This document shows, piece after piece, positions 1 to 61,187 of a stretch of 64,000 nucleotides of DNA. The stretch comes from Plectrocnemia conspersa (Eukaryota > Arthropoda > Insecta > Trichoptera > Polycentropodidae), in contig VTFK01000668.1 of the NCBI GenBank assembly GCA_009617715.1, positions 1 to 64,000 of the forward strand, written 5' to 3'. Below the pieces are notes generated by a model, which was given only the letters and a program-made list of their open reading frames with translations, was not told the origin of the DNA and did not search any database. Position 1 is the stretch's first letter. Every line of letters starts with the position of its first letter. Made by a program: the position numbers and the translations under genes.

Positions 1-1435
1 ATTTATTTTAGAAAAAACAGCCAACTATGAGCACTTAAAACATTTGCAAAAGCATAAGTGATTCGTTAAATATCCGTGAATATCAAAAATGGACTTTACG
101 TACTAAGCAATTAGCTATATATTATTCTCCGACAATCCGACGTGTATTACATCAGTGGTCGTAAAAAAATATGTAAACACCTTAATGTGCTTATTAATTT
201 CTGATATATTCAGTCTATACGAATGAATAAAATTATGTTAGCCATCACCAGCTTCACTTCAATTCTTTTTTTTTTATTAAAAAAAATATAGCGACAAAAT
301 AAAAGCCAATATCACGCAACTGAACATAACGGTCCTTAAATGAGGCTGAACAATTATACTTGAAATCCTTTTCAAAAATGTATTGTGTGTAAATAAAGCG
401 ATTTTATATTCATATAATTTCATTAATTAAAATGTGCCCACAGTGAGACAACCGTTCAAAAATATACAAGCCCTAGATGTGCTGCTTATGAAGGAACCAA
501 ACCAAAAAATCGATGTTCTGTACGACCATGATGGGTTTTCCTTTCGTTCCCGATAATAAGTATTTTTATTTAAAATTTATATGATGTGTTAAAGCATAAA
601 CGTTATTTTTGCATTAAATACATTTATGTTTATCCTTAAAAATATATGAAATCCTGCTTGAATAATGTATGTAAGTAATTACAATTCAAGGAAAAAAACA
701 CACATTTGAATTGGAACTATGACCTGAAATTAAATTTTTTATAATGCTGTTTTTTAATAAATATTCTTTTAACAGTATTAAAAAAGACCGACATATCATT
801 AGTTAAGGATCTGAATATATTAAAATGGGTTATGTTATGAATTATTAAAAATGTTTGTTGTATTGTTGCTTAAAAAAATCTATAGAACTTAAATATTAAA
901 TTTGAAATAAATGTCAATGGCTTATAAATTCGATTTTTGGCGTAGTTTTTACTTGAAGTATTTTTAAGTTGCCCAAGGGTGGTGTTTCAGGATGTTTACA
1001 AGGATGATTTCCGTGATAGCTATGAGGAGCTGAACAAAAATACGTGGAATGTAGCTTATATATTATTTTTTTAATGCGCAGCAAATTGTTTTTTTATTGG
1101 TGTATTTATTTTCTGTACAAGTAGAATCATAACGCATTTGATAAAACCTTTGGAATTAATCAAATATAAAAAATAATGTTTTCGGTGTTACTCCACACCA
1201 AGCAAACATATGGTAAAATTAGTCTAAAATCGTCTGTATTTAATAGCATAAAACTATTTTTTCAATGCATTTCAAGCTTTTAAATCGTGCTTATCAAATA
1301 TTAGTTTCGAGTCCACATAAACACAATATATTCCTACTACTCAGCTTATCTAAAATGTCAGAAGCTTCTTTACGTTTTTTTTTACTACGCTAAGGTATAT
1401 ATAAAATATGTTTTTACAATACACTAACTATATAT
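1..1435. other. AT-rich DNA, no gene seen
   Basis: This is intronic or upstream sequence of SCYL2 if the gene continues left of the window. I see no exon with the expected pseudokinase motifs, only short poly-A and poly-T tracts. Confidence 0.5.
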
Positions 1436-1632
1436 TATTAAAAATATTTATAATATTATAGTTATTATTAAAAAAATTGTAGTTATTATTAAAAAATTGT
1501 AGTTATTATTAAATTGTAGTTATTATTAAAAAATTGTAGTTATTATTAAATAATTGTAGTTATTATTAAAAAATTGTAGTTATTATTAAAAAATATTTAT
1601 AATATTATAGTTATTATTAAAAAAATTGTCGA
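1436..1632. repeat. 20-bp minisatellite (TAGTTATTATTAAAAAATTG)n
   Basis: About seven imperfect head-to-tail copies of a 20-bp unit, with a few length variants. The array is bounded on both sides by the same longer variant, TATTTATAATATTATAG followed by the unit. It directly abuts the truncated 5' side of a LINE remnant. Confidence 0.85.
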
Positions 1633-2836
1633 ACCTCGGTTGCTCAGATAATTTAACTCGGTTATTTTCAAGTTATTTGAGCAATCGTAGACAGTTTGTA
1701 ACGTATGGTGGCCGATTGTCAAAGGAATATTTTACCCCTTCGGGGGTTCCTCAAGGATCCAATCTGGGACCTCTGCTTTTTTGTGTTATTTATTAATGAC
1801 ATAAATACTGCAATTAAACATTCAAGTTTTCTTCTGTACGCAGATGATTTAAAATTATATAAATGCATTCGATCTGTTGCGGACTCTTCTCTCTACAAAG
1901 TGATTTAGACTATCTGTGGAGATGGGCTTCCGTTAACCGTCTGCCCTTTAGTGTCGGAAAGTGCCATACTGTGTCATTTTCTCGATCCCGTTCGCCATCA
2001 GCTTATTTCTACCATCTCGGTGGTAACATTTTGACTAGAGAAACTTCCATTAAAGATCTCGGAATCACTTTCGAGAGCAAATGGAGGTTCTCTACACATA
2101 CACGACGTTCTGTGATAAATCTTCCAAGATGCTCGGCTTTGTTATGAGGAATGCCTTTCACTTTGACGATCCGTCAGTTATTCGCATCCTCTATGACACT
2201 TTAGTTCGTAGCATTCTTGAATCGGGATCTATAATTTGAATCCCCGAATAGCCAAATATTCCCTTTAGTGGAAAAATTCAAAAGGTATTTAAGATACCTT
2301 TACAAAAGGACATTTGGTTATTATCCGTACTTATATCCCAGCGCCTTTCTTTTAGGAGCGTTGGGATATGATTCGCTGAGTTCTCGCAGAAAGCTGTATA
2401 TCGCTAAGCATTTTTTTTTTAAATTACTAAAGGTGCTGTCGACAATCCAGCTATTCTCGAGGAATTCCAGTTTTGGGTTCCTGAACATTTTCGAGAATCA
2501 CGATCGAGACCTCTTTTGATGACCGTTAGGGCTAGGACATCCGCACTTGCCGACTCGCCTATGGCTGTGGCCATCCGGCTCCTTAATACGCTGGCATTAC
2601 ATATTGACCTATTTAATGTCAGCTACGAGGAGCTGATCCGGTTTATTTCATTTAATTTTAATATTTTATAATTTTTTTGTTATGTTTAAGTATTTTTATA
2701 TTTATGTATATATACTTTTTTTTTTTATGTTTTATAAATTTAAAATTTGTTTTCGACCATCGTGGCGCATTGGGGTAACCTGTTAGGCCACGATGGTCTT
2801 AATTTAATCTAAAATAAATAAATAAATAAATAAATA
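1633..2836 (+). mobile_element. 5'-truncated Jockey/CR1-type LINE remnant
   Basis: Three + frames chained by frameshifts encode the C-terminal half of a non-LTR reverse transcriptase. They show FINDINTAIKHSSFLLYADD, with the catalytic YADD at 1837-1848, then SDLDYLWRWASVNRLPFSV, GKCHTVSFSRSRSP, KDLGITFESKWRFS, and KFKRYLRYLYKRTFGYYPYL followed by SLSSRRKLY. These are the usual palm, thumb and C-terminal blocks of Jockey-clade elements. The copy ends in an (AAAT)n tail at 2811-2836, as expected for target-primed insertion. Frameshifts and stops make it a pseudogene. Confidence 0.85.
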
Positions 2837-4390
2837 TTTGTCTGCAACCTTCAATGGTTGCCAATTTGTCTTTAAGGTTTTCAAGTACATAACGCTGTAG
2901 TGTTTTATACTTATTTTTTTATTTACAAGCATAACATATACTAATTTACAAATATTGATATTGACAATTTCGTATATATTATCTACATAATTAAAATAAG
3001 TATATAAAATAAAACGTTGGTGGTTATAGTTTAAGAGGAAAAAATTAATGCTAATTATAATATATTTAGTTGAAGATCTCGAACCATTGAAATATGTTAT
3101 AGTTTCTCGAGCAATATGTACATTGGCTTTTTGTGCTTAATTGAATGTTTTATGTAATATAGCAAATATTGTTACGCATTTTCTGGTATGAAAATGGAAA
3201 ATGTTAGTTTACTGTTGCTATTTAAAGGCTAATTACTTTCTGTACGCTAATGTGTCGGCAAACATTATTTAACTATTAATAAATATAAATGAGTTTGTTA
3301 TATTTTCTATGAATGTAAAAATATTTCAGGTATTTAAAAATAGGCAAAAATACTGCAGCTTACAAAGTATAAGACTAGTATTGAAAGATCTACTTTCAGC
3401 TTTACATATATAGTGGTAGATTTACATAAATAAATATATATTGTAGTAAGATTTGCATGCAAATGTAAATAATTTACATATTTTAAAACATCATAATCTA
3501 AATTATAATGATTTTAAATTCTCCCTATAATGTATTAAAATACAACGCAACATAATTTATATATAATATTTAATCCAACAATTCACCAACAAATCACGAA
3601 CGTGCCTTCAACCCCATCAAATAAAAATAATAATACTTCTCGATTTCGTATTTAAGTCCATGTTTTATTTATTTATTCTGTACATTTGTTCACTCACTGG
3701 TTTGTTGTATCTCTGGTATGTTATTTTAATTCAATTTTAAAGTGCGATGACAGCTCTGACATTTACATTTACGTAAAAAAATTATTTTCTAGCTAAAGGG
3801 TGAATTTTGTTGGGTTTTTATATTTAAAAAAATGTTTCTATTTACAGGAAACGTTTGGTTCCAGATGGATGAACAGTTTTTTTTACTTTGCTAAATAATA
3901 TTGCTATTCATAAAATATAAATAAAAATTGGTTATAACCTTGCTAGTACCAAATACACTGCAGGTGTATCTATCTATTTTATTAATAATATAACGAGCTT
4001 CACCGATTTCAAAATTTAAACAAGGATATTTGTCAAAAAATTGATTTACTTTGGTTTTCTCGAAAGAAATTATTCTTGAAACTATCTCTCAAGTTTGATA
4101 TAGTTTCGATACTATTTATCCAGTTTATCAATTATTAGCACACAGCTATTGAGATATATGATTTAATATTTTACGATCGAAAAAAATATATTGCTCACTT
4201 ATCTATAATATGTACATAGAGGTACTTAAAGTTGATATCGATAATTCAGGAATGTGTTATATTTTTATATATATCTGAAAAAATGTAAAAACGAATGTAT
4301 GTGTATATGTTACTTTGCGAAAATTAATGTTAAATAATTGCAATATGTTTTTAATTTATCAAAGTTGGTCATTGATAATCTTTATTACAG
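2837..4390. other. AT-rich intron sequence, nothing recognised
   Basis: Lies between the LINE tail and the first visible SCYL2 exon. Only short AT-rich runs are seen. Confidence 0.5.
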
Positions 4391-52139
<47,749 letters not shown>

Positions 52140-52351
52140 ATGTAATTATCGACTTATACTTTTTTATATATCATATAAATATGCTATTATGTGTCACATT
52201 GTGTATACATAGTGGCCCAAGGAAACTTAACACTTTTTAAGTGCTTATATTTCATTTATTGTTCATTCTATTATATATCAATAGATTAAAGCATTATATT
52301 ATTAAAGTACACTTTTAAGCTATCTCAAGAACTGTTAATGCTTCAAAAAAT

Positions 52352-52357
52352 AATAAA
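52352..52357 (+). promoter_or_regulatory. Candidate SCYL2 polyadenylation signal
   Basis: First AATAAA after the stop codon, about 213 bases downstream. ATTAAA variants occur earlier at 52285 and 52301. In DNA this AT-rich such hexamers are common, so the choice is tentative. Confidence 0.35.
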
Positions 52358-52758
52358 TATTCCTCATTCGCTCATTCGACATATTTTTATCATATACAGT
52401 GGAACCTAGGTTTATGAACATAATTTGTTCCAAAAACTCGTATTTTAAAATACAAAGAAATAATATAAACTCAATTTCATATATTGTAAAACTAAAAAAA
52501 AAATATATTCCAAATACACAAATATTTTTTTTATTTTTACTATTGAAATTTATTAGGTTATCCCGAAATCAATGTTTTTTTATTGAAAAAAAAACCACTT
52601 TTTAATGTTTATTTATATTTTATTGATTCGAAAAATTCGGGTGAGTGTGTGTGTATACTCGTATCACACTTCAAATATTACAAACACACATAAATCGTGT
52701 TTTATTGTGAACTTTTAAGTATATTTATCGGCAGCGATGGTCTTGCCATGGTGACGTC

Positions 52759-53041
52759 TTCTAAGTCATAGTTTCTTAACCGGTGGTCCGCGAAGATTTT
52801 TATGATCGAATTTTATGCTGTATTTTATGGATTTTTAAATTATATTTCTTGTTACTGACTGGTTTAATATACTTAAATATGGTTATATCAGCATACTGTG
52901 TTGCAAAATTAATTGTTTTGAATAAAAAACCAATTATATAAATATTTTATATTTTATTCCAATGTTGATGGTCCGCCAAATATTTTTTTAATATTTTGGT
53001 GGTCCTTGGATGTAGAAAGGTTAAGAAACTATGACTTAGAA
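52759..53041. mobile_element. Inverted-repeat element, first of a head-to-head pair
   Basis: Ends TTCTAAGTCATAGTTTCTT and AAGAAACTATGACTTAGAA, followed inside by AACCGGTGGTCCGCG at the left and GGTGGTCC at the right. TTCTTAACCGGTGGTCCGCG resembles hAT MITE termini. It overlaps the next copy by a few bases at the junction. Confidence 0.75.
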
Positions 53042-53455
53042 CATAGTTTCTTAATCTTTTTACATCTACAAACAACCAAAAAGATCAAAACATGTTTTGT
53101 GCACCATTAACATTAAAATAAAATAATAAATACTTATATAATTGATTTTTTTATTCAAAACAATTAATTTTGCAACACAGTATGCTGATATAACCATATT
53201 TAAGTATATTAAAACAGTCAGTAACAAGAAATATAATTTAAAAATCCATGTTTATCGAAATAATAAAAATAAAACTATCTTCAATAAGACGATTTCTAAA
53301 TAGCCCTATTCAAATACAAGCGAATGCAATACAGATGTAAAATTAATTTTATTACAAAATCAATTGTAAAATGAGTGAAATTAATTTTATTCAAAAAGTC
53401 TTCGCGGACCACCAGTGGTCCGCGGAACCACCGGTTAAGAAACTATGTTCTAAGT
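53034..53455. mobile_element. Inverted-repeat element, second of the pair
   Basis: Ends ACTTAGAACATAGTTTCTTAA and its inverse at 53435-53455, with GGACCACCAGTGGTCCGCGG, itself palindromic, near the right end. Its stretch 53146-53249 is almost exactly the reverse complement of 52828-52930 in the first copy, so the pair can fold into a hairpin of about 100 bp. Confidence 0.75.
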
Positions 53456-56197
53456 AACTCTACCCTCGTTCTTAGCATTTTCTACAGCCAGGACTTTTAT
53501 TTATTTGCAACCTATACCTTTTAGCTAAAGAAGTCCATCTTCTCCTAATAGTATTTTTTACTGTTTAGTATAAATTTGACTATGGACTATTTATGTTAAC
53601 ATTATTTTATTCACTTAGCTATTTTATAACATATTTCGTATAATAAATATCGGTAAAAAAGGATTATTAAATATTTTTTTAACAATAGCATTAATTGTTC
53701 ATGTGATACAAGTCTAATGGTTTTTTTTTAGTAATAGTTTTTAAATCAAATTTATTTTTTGAATTAATGATTGATGAGATATAACCTTTTAAAAATTATT
53801 TATTTTTAAGCCACTCTGTATATACACAACCTAGCCATTAAATTCGATCGCTTATATAGTTCTTGCTTTTTATCACTAAAGTAATAATTATTTATATTGA
53901 ACAGAATGATGCAATAAAAATACACATTATTTGAATTGAAATAAATGTAAACTTTTATTTAATCTATGTATGTATAATTTGTAAAGCTTGTTTTATTTTA
54001 TGTGAACTGTTTATTAATATAAATTCGTATGCATTATAAATTTAAGATAAATAACTATCTATTGCTTTAAGACTAAACTTTAGTCGATTGAAAAAAAAAG
54101 AATATAAAATGGTTAAATAAAAATAGTGTTTAAAGTCAATCTAATTTGTTTATATATTTACAAAACATGGTATATGTAAGAATATAATATTTATATACAT
54201 ATATTACTTATATTATGCACATAATTAAATACTTATTAACGATGATTTATTGTATTAAAACCAGTGAAGCAATATCTTGCTTTTTCAAAATTTTAAGACA
54301 AACCAGCTGCTTATAAGAATGTCCTATTGTATTTTATCGTATTATATGTAATTCATAATGTAATATTATGGTACAGATGTGCAAATGTGGTATTGTTGTG
54401 GTGCTCTAATCGTCTAAATATTTTATGGTAATTAACTATAATAGATTATTCTGGTCCTAAATTCTCAGCTGCATAATCAATAGTAAATTAAGAAAAATTA
54501 ACCGAGCCGAGATTCTTACTCTAAATATAAAATAAAACATAGTACATATTATATTTTTTTTAACATAATGTTGTAAAATTATGAGGCTTTGACAATGGCT
54601 CCCTACCATCTTATCTGTATAGTGCGATGCAAATTTTCCACTTTTTTCGACGCTTGTGATATTATCGGAAAATGTACTTGCTCCTAAATAAAAAAAATAT
54701 GTATCATATAAAAATACATTAGCAGTATCATAAGTGCTCAAACCAGAATGGCGAGAGAGTAAAAATTATTTTTTTAATATAATCTTATATTATATAAATT
54801 CTACATTTTAAACATATTTGTAACTGTATTTTAAAAATATATTTGACTCAGTTGTACCTAATTTAAGTTCTTAAAGCAATAGTAAGTATTTAATTCTGAG
54901 TTACTTGATAAGATATTGTTATTTTTTATAAGTGATCGAATTAAATAGGTAAAATGAGCCTAGATTGGTCGTGCACATTATATACCAAAAGATACAAATT
55001 TTGTTTATTTGTAATTTACTTCAATAATTTCATTACTATACAAACACATCCATTAAATACTAAATATGAGAACCTTTAATATTATTTACACAAATGTATA
55101 ATTTAAATTAAATAAATAACAGTAAACATGTGCGACCAGTCAAGGAGATGATATTTTTAATAAATAATATGTTTTTTTAGAGGGATTGCTTGTTTCTAAT
55201 GGGAAAAATAGATACACATTAGCTTATTATAATTTTACAGTGTTAATTTTGCATTTATTTTTTTTAGAATGGGATGTAGTAAATTATTTTTTTAGTATTT
55301 TGATAGAAAATTTTAAATTATAGACGTACAAAAAGAAGATCTAACTAATTTGTTTGCATTTTCAGTATCAGCTGTTTTCCGGTCGTTAAAAATCATGGGA
55401 TGTTGATTTAAACATTCATCGTCATTATTCTATATTGTAACTCCCTAATTCTCCAAATATTGTATGGATATACTAGGAAGATGCATTTATACACATTTAA
55501 TTTATTATTATAAGTATTCTTGTAATCGTTTATATATATTCCTAAATCACGATAAAATTTTCGAAACAATTAATGGAATGCCAATGTATGAAATTTCAAT
55601 TTTTTTCGATTGTAAAAATATTAATGGAAATGTGTTCATCTAAAAAAATATGATTACAAAGTGTAACAACATCATAAATGATATAAGCATGTATTTAAAC
55701 TATACATAATTATAATTTTAAAACATTGAGAAGCATATAAAAAAATACATCAACACACATACTTTAACACATCAATTTATCTATTTATTATATATTTATA
55801 TATATAGTTACGTTCATTAAGGGTTGAGCTGACTGAGGATGAGACATACACACGATTAAAAGATAAATACAATTTAGACAGAATCGTTGGGACCAAATGG
55901 ATTCTTTACACGAGTTTCATCACAAGATTAGAATTTCAAAAATATACAACATCGCTCAGTTAAACGATTGCTTTAACTTTCGACATGAATGTAGCTTGTT
56001 ATGTTTGTTTATTTTATTTATTTTGTTAAACTAGCTTTCTATTTTGGCAAACATGATTAACCCTTGCTTTGAGTATATAATTATAAACTTGCTTTAACTA
56101 TATTCTGGGAAATCACAGGGAAATAATAATATAAGATGTGAGAAATCAAACATGTGGGCTAATCGTGCGTTTTGTTAATTTGAAAGCAATTAATTTG

Positions 56198-56334
<137 letters not shown>

Positions 56335-59087
56335 TTATATATATATAATTTATATATAATAATAATAATTATTATAAATTAAACAATTTCAAGTTAATTT
56401 TGGTGCTTGCTTGTGTGATCTTCATCTCCTTACTATTATCGCCTTGGACTACATTCATTGACAATCTTCCCTTCATTGATAATATAGTTTAATCATTGAA
56501 TCAATCATGTGGATAATTAAAATTATTTAGATAGGATATATCTTTGAAAAACTGATCTTTTAAAATTAACATGTTATATGTGTCTGTCTGTGATTGTAGT
56601 GAAATTAGTTTTAATGACATTATGGTGAAAAAATTAAATTGATTGAATGATGTCATCAGAGTTTCTTCTACCTTTTGACTGAGATTTGTAATCGTATATG
56701 ATAAATTAAAAAAACTCTATGACTCACTCATCATTGACTATATATCGTTAATAATAAATATGCGCTAAAACGTCAATTACATTAAAATAATCAATTATGC
56801 TAAAATAGTGTAAAATTTACACATTTTAATTTAACAAAATTATCACATTGCACATCAAACTTTGTTACAATTTATAAGCTATCAGTATTATTTTTCCATT
56901 TGCAGTATTTTTATTATATTTAATTTTGTTACGTATAGTTTTTAAGACAATTTATAATATATTTTATTTTTTATTGATTAAGAAAGATTTATATTATATC
57001 AAAAATAAGTTAATGGTCTAATTTAATTATTAGACGATTTTTTATTATTTAGTCTAAGTAAATAAAAATGAATTTCTAATATTAATTGCAATGTTAATCA
57101 TTTTAACGCAAAAAAAAATCAAAATAAAATATGTACGTGCCAAGAATTTAATAACATATGTTACTTACTTACTTTCAGAGCAAAATAAATAAAATAGTGT
57201 AATTGATGTTTTAGTAAGTAAAGTTTCAGTATTAAATAATCATGAAAAAAACACATATTTTCCATGTATATACATATTTAGGTATACATCACGTAGATGC
57301 ATAATTTGAATTTGGAGCATTGTCATCAACAGTCATGCATGTTAAAAATATATTTTTACAATGAAAATATTCATATTTCATATAAACATAATTTTAAATC
57401 TTTACTGACTTTTAAAATTGAACGATGTTTCTTCTATTGTAACGTCTTTGTGTAACTGGATTGAATGATTGTGTGATTACTTAGTTCATGATTTATTTAA
57501 TTTTTATACACAAATACATGTATTTTCATATTATAAACTCTTCAATATACAATTGATAAATGACAATCGCAAAACTTTAAATATACAATAAATTTATAAT
57601 AAAAAGTCCATATCACATTACATATGACACTTTATTTTGCAAAATCTAAAAACACCGAAAATACGTACATAAAAAAAAACAACATGGAAAGTCGATCAAT
57701 ATTATTATTTATTTGCATAAATTATATAAATAATAGTTAATTTTATTAAAAAATCGACTGAATTCAGTAAATTGTAACCGTCCATGTATTCAAAAATTAT
57801 GAAAATCCGTTTATTCAATCAAAAATACGAATTAAAGTTATTTTACCAAGTATATAAAAAAATATTATTATATACGTTTATTAACTGAAAGATGCACAGA
57901 AAAAGATTAACTTTGAAGTTGGTTTCATATAAAAATTTACTATATTGAAAATTTCCTTACTTTTTAAAAAGTGTAAATTATACTAATATTGTTAATATCT
58001 CTTGTGTCAAAATTTACTATTACTTGCATAAAATGTTTACACCTTTTTTTTTATTTTCCCTCTATAAATCCCATATTTTTCTATAATCTACAATTTTGAT
58101 TAGTCTATGAAATTATGTAAAAAATAATCATATGAATATGTGTATTTTTTTAAAAGAAAATTATATATTTATTATATATGTACATTAAAAATTACTGATT
58201 ATTTACGCCCGCGATTCTACTCGTGAGTTCGTAATAGATAATTTCTGAGAAGTGAGATGTTATATTTAAATATACACATATATTTAAAAAAAATATGTAT
58301 GTTAATTATATAAAAAATATATTACATAATTTAACACTCATCACATTAATTATTTATGTCACAGATCTATTACCAAAAAAAATCAAAGTTGAATATTAAC
58401 ATTTAAATATAAATGATATATGACTAATATTTGTTTGCGAACCAAATTTAGCGTCTGTTTTGATCTTACATTAATACTTATATGTATAAATTACTATTCT
58501 TAAGAAATAAAAAAAAAAACATACGTTGTTAGTGATAATAATTATAAAAATGTTATTTCAACAGCAAAAATATGTTATTGATATCGTCATAGAAATAAAT
58601 ATATATGTTCAATGTATTCTCTGTGTATTCAAATAATGTCTTCACTCTATAAATTAAATGTCGATGTTAATAAATAGCATTTCCCTAAGTCAAATCCAAG
58701 TTAGATAATTCAATTGAAATAATCACCAAACTTAAATACATTAGTTAATAAAACGTAGTGGTCATAATTTCTCTAAAAATATGTTGTTATTATAATAATA
58801 TATAATATACATATATAATTTAGCTTACTTCAAATGAATTTATCTGTGTGTTTTAAAAATCCTATCACATAATAATATAATTCACGTATTTATTATTTGT
58901 TAATGAAATAAAAATAAAATTTTGTTGTCATTGATAAATAATGAATACAATAGCGTAAATAACTTTTATTGCTAAATAGAACGAATACTTGATAATACAT
59001 ACTAAACATATTATTAATGTCAATTTATTCTCGGTGTCACATTTCAAATTGTTTAATTGCATGTTATCGGCACTATATATTTGCCAA

Positions 59088-59195
<108 letters not shown>

Positions 59196-59614
59196 TCTGT
59201 ATGCATATCTGATATGCTAATACATGTTGATCATTATAAATGAATTCAATAAATAAATATTATTGTCAATATACATATATATTTGTGTTTTATTTTTTTT
59301 TCCCCGATAAAGTTACTGATAAAATTTTTTCATATAGACTTTATAAATAAAAAATTCCGGCGTGAATACTACGCTTCTAACGGACATTAATAAATAACGA
59401 CTATTTTACAGCAGTACATTACTACTCACAAAATGGTCTTCAGTACAACACGACCATAAATATGCAGAGATATAAAAAAACATCCGTTACTACTACGTCT
59501 ATGTACAAGTATATCCAACTTATATAACAATACTGTGCTATCTAATTATTGACGTATTTGCCGCAATCAATACTGATCACCAACATTTGATAAAAATGTA
59601 AATTTGCAGATGCA

Positions 59615-59690
59615 TCTTCCAATTTTTGCACACATGCAATCGCGCGTGTTAGAACCGAGTCACAAGAATAAAGTCGTATACACGCACGAA
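59615..59690 (+). repeat. Dispersed repeat family D3, copy 2
   Basis: Counterpart of 42142-42215: CTTCCAATTTTTGCACAC, CGCGCGTG, GAACCGAGTCACAAGAA and AAAGTCGTATAC in order. Confidence 0.7.
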
Positions 59691-60064
59691 AATACGAGTG
59701 TGTGTTGTTTTTGTTTCTACCTGCACTCCAATAACGGTTATTATTGGGAAATTGCAGCGCACCTAGGCATACTTTGGTGAGTTTAGCAGAAGTCAATTAA
59801 GATTTTACACGTTTTATATATTATTTAAAAGTGCAATTAAAAATATTTCAAAAATGAATAAAATATTTTTGCTATATACTTATACAAATTACATACTTAT
59901 AATATATATAAATTTACATACATAGAAATTATATTTACAGAAAATTTTTAATAAAAATATACATATTTAAAAATACAATTAATTACATTAAAAAAAAATT
60001 TAAAAAAAAAATTTTAAGTCATATATTAATGTAAATTTACAAAAAAATATTAAGAAAACAATTG

Positions 60065-60510
60065 AAGCGTTCTGGTCTGGGTAGTAGCTTTGATGTATTC
60101 GATTGCATTAATTGACTCAGTGACTCTTATGAATATCTGCTTCTGGAAGGCGTCAGTGCTTGTCCATGAACGTGTTTCCTGGAGGTGATTACTCGTACAA
60201 TAAGCAGAGCGTAAGTTCGAGATCAAAGGAGTCGTTCAGCGAAGATATTCTTAGAGTGAAGAGGTAGTCCGAGGTCGAAGGTGACCTCACTTACAGCACT
60301 TAGTGGACCTATACCCAAGCACCATCCTCCACAAACTCAAACGCTCACAAGCTATCCTAACCCGCTAACTACCAATCCCATCCTCACCCATTACCTCAAA
60401 TTCTCTCCAACCACAACTTGAATTTAACAATCTTCAATAATCAAACAAACAAAAAAACTAGAAACATCAATAAACGTCATGGCGGGACCTCATAGGAGTC
60501 GCTACACAAT
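60065..60510 (+). other. C-rich, G-poor tract; possible solo LTR
   Basis: A block of about 450 bp unlike its AT-rich surroundings. From about 60300 to 60475 it is rich in C and A and poor in G on the + strand (CACCATCCTCCACAAACTC, ATCCCATCCTCACCCATTAC). An AATAAA lies at about 60470, then GGCGGGACCTC and GTCGCTACACA. The polyadenylation signal followed by a short GC-rich piece ending in ACA is what the end of an LTR can look like. No target duplication, matching LTR or coding frame was found, so this is a guess. Confidence 0.3.
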
Positions 60511-60634
60511 TAACTTTCTGTTATATAGATTAATCAATAGTTTCTTCACACATCAGATGCATTATTTTATCATTAATAATTAGTTGAATCGACTTGCTTT
60601 TAATCTATCAATTAATTGACTTTCAAGAGTTTTA

Positions 60635-60886
60635 ATGCGCTATGAAACTGTAGAAGCCGAAAGTGCAAGTCAAAAAAATATCTGTGTTAAAGTAGGTACG
60701 CCAATACCTACATCGATAGCGTCTAAAATTGAAGGTTTTACTAAATCTAATCCCATTCAGTATGATACCTGGCATTTAGGAATTCTGTTTGAAAGGATAT
60801 ATGATATTGATGCATTTAAGAAGGGATACTCCATCACATATGACATTTGTAAATCCATATTTTATATTAGCGGAATTATATCTTAA
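60635..60886 (+). CDS. Unrecognised short open frame, uncertain
   Basis: An 83-codon frame opening MRYETVEAESASQKNICVK and continuing VGTPIPTSIASKIEGFTKS, YDTWHLGILFERIYD. Its amino-acid mix looks more protein-like than the chance frames nearby, with balanced charged residues and few Asn/Ile runs. I do not recognise the family. It may be an exon of another gene or a transposon piece. There is no clear splice context. Confidence 0.25.
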   Translation: MRYETVEAESASQKNICVKVGTPIPTSIASKIEGFTKSNPIQYDTWHLGILFERIYDIDAFKKGYSITYDICKSIFYISGIIS

Positions 60887-60984
60887 AATGATTTAAAAGC
60901 AAATTTTAGCTGATAAGAAGAAAATAATCAAAACAAATTATAATAATTTAATGTCAACCAAACATCCTTTGGGCTACACACACA

Positions 60985-61150
60985 TTCATGGCCTGCTTCG
61001 CCGAGATCGCTGCCTATAGAGCTGCATCCACGGGCCATGAGCATCTTCCTGAGAACGATAACCTCATTTGGCCACTAGTAGATGACGTTGAGATCTGTCC
61101 CCAGGATAATCTGATCCGTAATTGTTGCCTTCAGTGGCGATTTTTCAGTC
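60985..61150 (+). other. GC-richer segment with open frame, unrecognised
   Basis: Just left of composite element copy B. It reads MACFAEIAAYRAASTGHEHL then PENDNLIWPLVDDVEICPQD in a stretch clearly richer in GC than the neighbourhood. The frame runs on into the transposon, so its 3' part is not meaningful. I cannot name it. Confidence 0.25.
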
Positions 61151-61187
61151 TAGTATTTTTTTCTTTTTCGTATTTATATTATTTTAA

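Noticed and set aside
960..1060. Exon-like stretch after TTTCAG reading DVYKDDFRDSYEELNKN
   Set aside because: It does not match the pseudokinase or linker of SCYL2, has no convincing donor, and could be LINE tail debris.
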